This document shows positions 62,118 through 64,000 of a stretch of DNA of 64,000 nucleotides, in pieces. The translations under genes were made by a program, and so were the position numbers. The notes under the pieces were generated by a model. The model was not told the origin of the DNA. It did not search any database and saw nothing but the letters and a program-made list of their open reading frames with translations. Source of the DNA: Spirosoma rigui (GTDB lineage Bacteria; Bacteroidota; Bacteroidia; Cytophagales; Spirosomataceae); contig NZ_CP020105.1 of the NCBI RefSeq assembly GCF_002067135.1, positions 1 to 64,000 of the forward strand. The letters run 5' to 3'. Within the stretch, counting starts at the first letter, position 1; each line of letters begins with the position of its first letter.

Positions 62118-63503
62118 CTATTGGTCTTCCAATATGCTTTTTAATGACGGCAGCATCTGATCGATGTCACCGGCACCAATAGTTACGAGCAAAGAAGGCT
62201 TCATTTCACGGACAACGCCCGGCAATTCAGCTTTGTTACACTGTTTCCTGGTTTTCGATTGAACATTACGCAGAATCAGGTCCGAAGTCACACCTTCGAT
62301 CGGTAATTCCCGCGCCGGATAGATGTCCAGCAACAGCACGTGGTCAGCAATGGAAAGACTCTCGGCGAAGCCATCGGCAAAATCGCGCGTCCGGCTGAAG
62401 AGGTGAGGCTGAAAAATCGCCGTCAGCTCCCGGTCCGGATACAGCGCTTTTACCGACGACAGAAACGCCATCACTTCGGCCGGGTGATGGGCGTAGTCGT
62501 CGATCAGCACTGCTTTATCCGTTTTGAGAACGTACTCGAAACGCCGGCGTACCCCCCGATAATTGTTCAATGCTAACCGGATTGCCTCGGCCGGCACGCC
62601 TAATTCGAGCGCTACGGCTCCTGCGGCAACGGCGTTCTCCACATTATGGAATCCAGGTACAGTGAGTTTGACATCAGCAATGATACCTGCTTTATGCACC
62701 AGGTCGAAAACAAACGAAGCGTCTTTGATGCGGAGGTTGCTGCTGTGATAATCGCCTTCCTCCAGTGCATACTCCCGAACGTCGGCTTTCGTGTGCTCGG
62801 CCAGCGACAAGCCTTTTTTCATGAACAGCACCCCACCGGGGGTTATCTGGCTCACAAATTTACTGAACGACTCCAGCACCGCATCATGAGCACCGTAAAT
62901 ATCGAGGTGGTCGGCATCGGTGGAGGTAACAACGGCAAGTTGGGGAAACAGCGTCAGAAACGAGCGGTCAAACTCGTCTGCTTCAACCACACAAACCACC
63001 GATTTCAGATCGTCGGACGGTTCGTTGAGTAGAAAGTTGGTCCCGTAATTATTGGTAATTCCGCCGAGAAATGCGGCACAGTTTACACCCGCATGACGCA
63101 GGATATGCGCGACCATCGATGAAGTCGTCGTTTTGCCGTGGGTACCGGCAATAGCTACTGTTTTCATCTGGCCCGCCAGCAGACCCAGCACCTGCGACCG
63201 TTTCTGCAACACAAATCCCTGCTCGGTCAGGTATATGTACTCCGCGTGGGTTTTCGGTACGGCAGGGGTGTAAATGACGAGCGTCTGGGCCGGGTTTTCC
63301 CGAAAAGGTGCCGGTATCTGGTCTACGTCTTCGGTGAAGTGAATCACCATCCCTTCGGCCTCCAGGGCCTGGGTAAGGGCCGACGGAGTTTTATCGTAAC
63401 CCGCTACGGTATACCCATTTACGCCAAACCAGCGAGCCAGGGCACTCATACCAATGCCACCAATACCCAGAAAATAAATGTACTTGAACTGATCTAATGT
63501 CAT
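62118..63503 (-). CDS. murC: UDP-N-acetylmuramate--L-alanine ligase
   Basis: MurC adds the first amino acid of the peptidoglycan stem peptide. The 461-residue protein opens with MTLDQFKYIYFLGIGGIGMSALAR (nucleotide-binding glycine loop), then GTHGKTTTS (ATP loop, 120-128), VVEADEFDRSFL, the central DADHLDIYG, and DDYAHHPAEV of the Mur ligase C-terminal domain. The ATG at 63503 is chosen because the Rossmann strand begins there; an earlier in-frame GTG gives a non-conserved extension. It is the second gene of the visible cluster, 62 bases behind murG. Confidence 0.96.
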   Translation of the reverse strand: MTLDQFKYIYFLGIGGIGMSALARWFGVNGYTVAGYDKTPSALTQALEAEGMVIHFTEDVDQIPAPFRENPAQTLVIYTPAVPKTHAEYIYLTEQGFVLQKRSQVLGLLAGQMKTVAIAGTHGKTTTSSMVAHILRHAGVNCAAFLGGITNNYGTNFLLNEPSDDLKSVVCVVEADEFDRSFLTLFPQLAVVTSTDADHLDIYGAHDAVLESFSKFVSQITPGGVLFMKKGLSLAEHTKADVREYALEEGDYHSSNLRIKDASFVFDLVHKAGIIADVKLTVPGFHNVENAVAAGAVALELGVPAEAIRLALNNYRGVRRRFEYVLKTDKAVLIDDYAHHPAEVMAFLSSVKALYPDRELTAIFQPHLFSRTRDFADGFAESLSIADHVLLLDIYPARELPIEGVTSDLILRNVQSKTRKQCNKAELPGVVREMKPSLLVTIGAGDIDQMLPSLKSILEDQ

Positions 63504-63565
63504 AAATGAATGGAGAAAAGGGAGAACGGAGGAGTGCAAAAAAGAATTACGGTGCTCTGTACTCC

Positions 63566-64000
63566 TTACAGTGTTAGTTTAATTACTTCCTGTGCAATGT
63601 CGCGGGCGGCATTCGGTTTGGCGAACAGTTTGATGGCGCGGCTCAGCTCTTGGCGTTGCGGTGCATTACCGAGCAGATCGAGGGCCGCCGTTACCAGGTC
63701 GGTTCGTGCGTTACGGTCATTGACGAGCAGGGCCGCATTCCGATCAACCAGCGCCATGGCGTTCTTGGTCTGGTGATCCTCGGCCGCCATGGGAAACGGA
63801 ACCAGAATGGCGGGCCGTCCTACCAGGCACAACTCCGACACCGACAGGGCGCCCGCCCGCGACACTACCGCGTCGGCAACGCCATAGGCTTTGTCCATGT
63901 CGTAGATAAAATCGTAGGCTTTTATCAGCGGAGAGCCGACCGCCGATACGGCCACCCGCGCCCGATCGATGAACGCCGGACCCGTTTGCCAAATAACCTG
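63566..64000 (-). CDS. murG: MurG, undecaprenyl-PP-MurNAc-pentapeptide GlcNAc transferase (C-terminal part, cut by window edge)
   Basis: The frame is open to the window end, so only about the last 144 residues are present. They show QVIWQTGPAF, FIYDMDKAYGVADAVVSRAGALSVSELCLVGRPAILVPFPMAAEDHQTKNA, the donor-site region of GT28 transferases with the conserved E in SVSEL and the HQxxNA motif. MurG forms lipid II at the inner face of the membrane. Position directly upstream of murC matches the usual order of the division/cell-wall cluster. Confidence 0.95.
   Translation of the reverse strand, partial: QVIWQTGPAFIDRARVAVSAVGSPLIKAYDFIYDMDKAYGVADAVVSRAGALSVSELCLVGRPAILVPFPMAAEDHQTKNAMALVDRNAALLVNDRNARTDLVTAALDLLGNAPQRQELSRAIKLFAKPNAARDIAQEVIKLTL

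Overview
The window reads as a chromosomal segment of an aerobic, moderately GC-rich Bacteroidota, most likely in the Cytophagales near Spirosoma (genus level is inference). The reasons are four SusC/SusD outer-membrane importer pairs, secreted proteins ending in a type IX secretion (T9SS) sorting domain, several exact matches to the Bacteroidota promoter (TTTG, 19 bases, TAnnTTTG), and protein sequences of Cytophagales type.

Layout. Positions 1-15400 are mostly housekeeping and small accessory genes: the end of an NtrC-type regulator, a rhamnogalacturonan acetylesterase plus rhamnose mutarotase pair, a lipid pair (PlsC acyltransferase and acyl-ACP desaturase), a sensor kinase, DUF2911, NIF3, a reductase, a MATE exporter, HflX, tRNA-Arg(CCU) with a degenerate neighbour copy, a collagen-like lipoprotein, endonuclease III, an OmpA-type protein and a secreted cyanophycinase-like peptidase.

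Positions 15600-42753 form an importer island. SusC1/SusD1 and an SGNH hydrolase lie on the plus strand. Three minus-strand units follow: susC2-susD2-lipoprotein-lipoprotein-secreted M43 metalloprotease; susC3-susD3; and susC4-susD4-lipoprotein-cytochrome c/copper monooxygenase-like protein. susC3 and susC4 have near-twin promoters and share a palindromic 13-mer at exactly the same upstream distance. No ECF sigma/anti-sigma or hybrid two-component regulator lies among them. The second unit looks built for proteins or peptides rather than glycans.

Positions 43200-55560 hold a patatin, a metallo-hydrolase, a cytochrome b plus sulfite-oxidase-fold molybdoenzyme pair, DUF1223, a GH78 rhamnosidase divergent from xylulokinase, an enoyl-CoA hydratase gene broken by a one-base slip in a C6 tract, and a T9SS-exported protein. 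Positions 55570-64000 hold a radical SAM protein, accD, a DNA alkylation repair protein and the division/cell-wall cluster murG-murC-ftsQ-ftsA-ftsZ (minus strand). A near-perfect 67-base palindrome closes that cluster behind ftsZ.

No CRISPR array, transposase, integrase or rRNA was seen. I found no wholly new system. The strongest leads are the matched susC3/susC4 control regions, the protease-bearing SusCD operon, the heme-copper protein linked to SusCD, the decayed tRNA copy and the C-tract frameshift.
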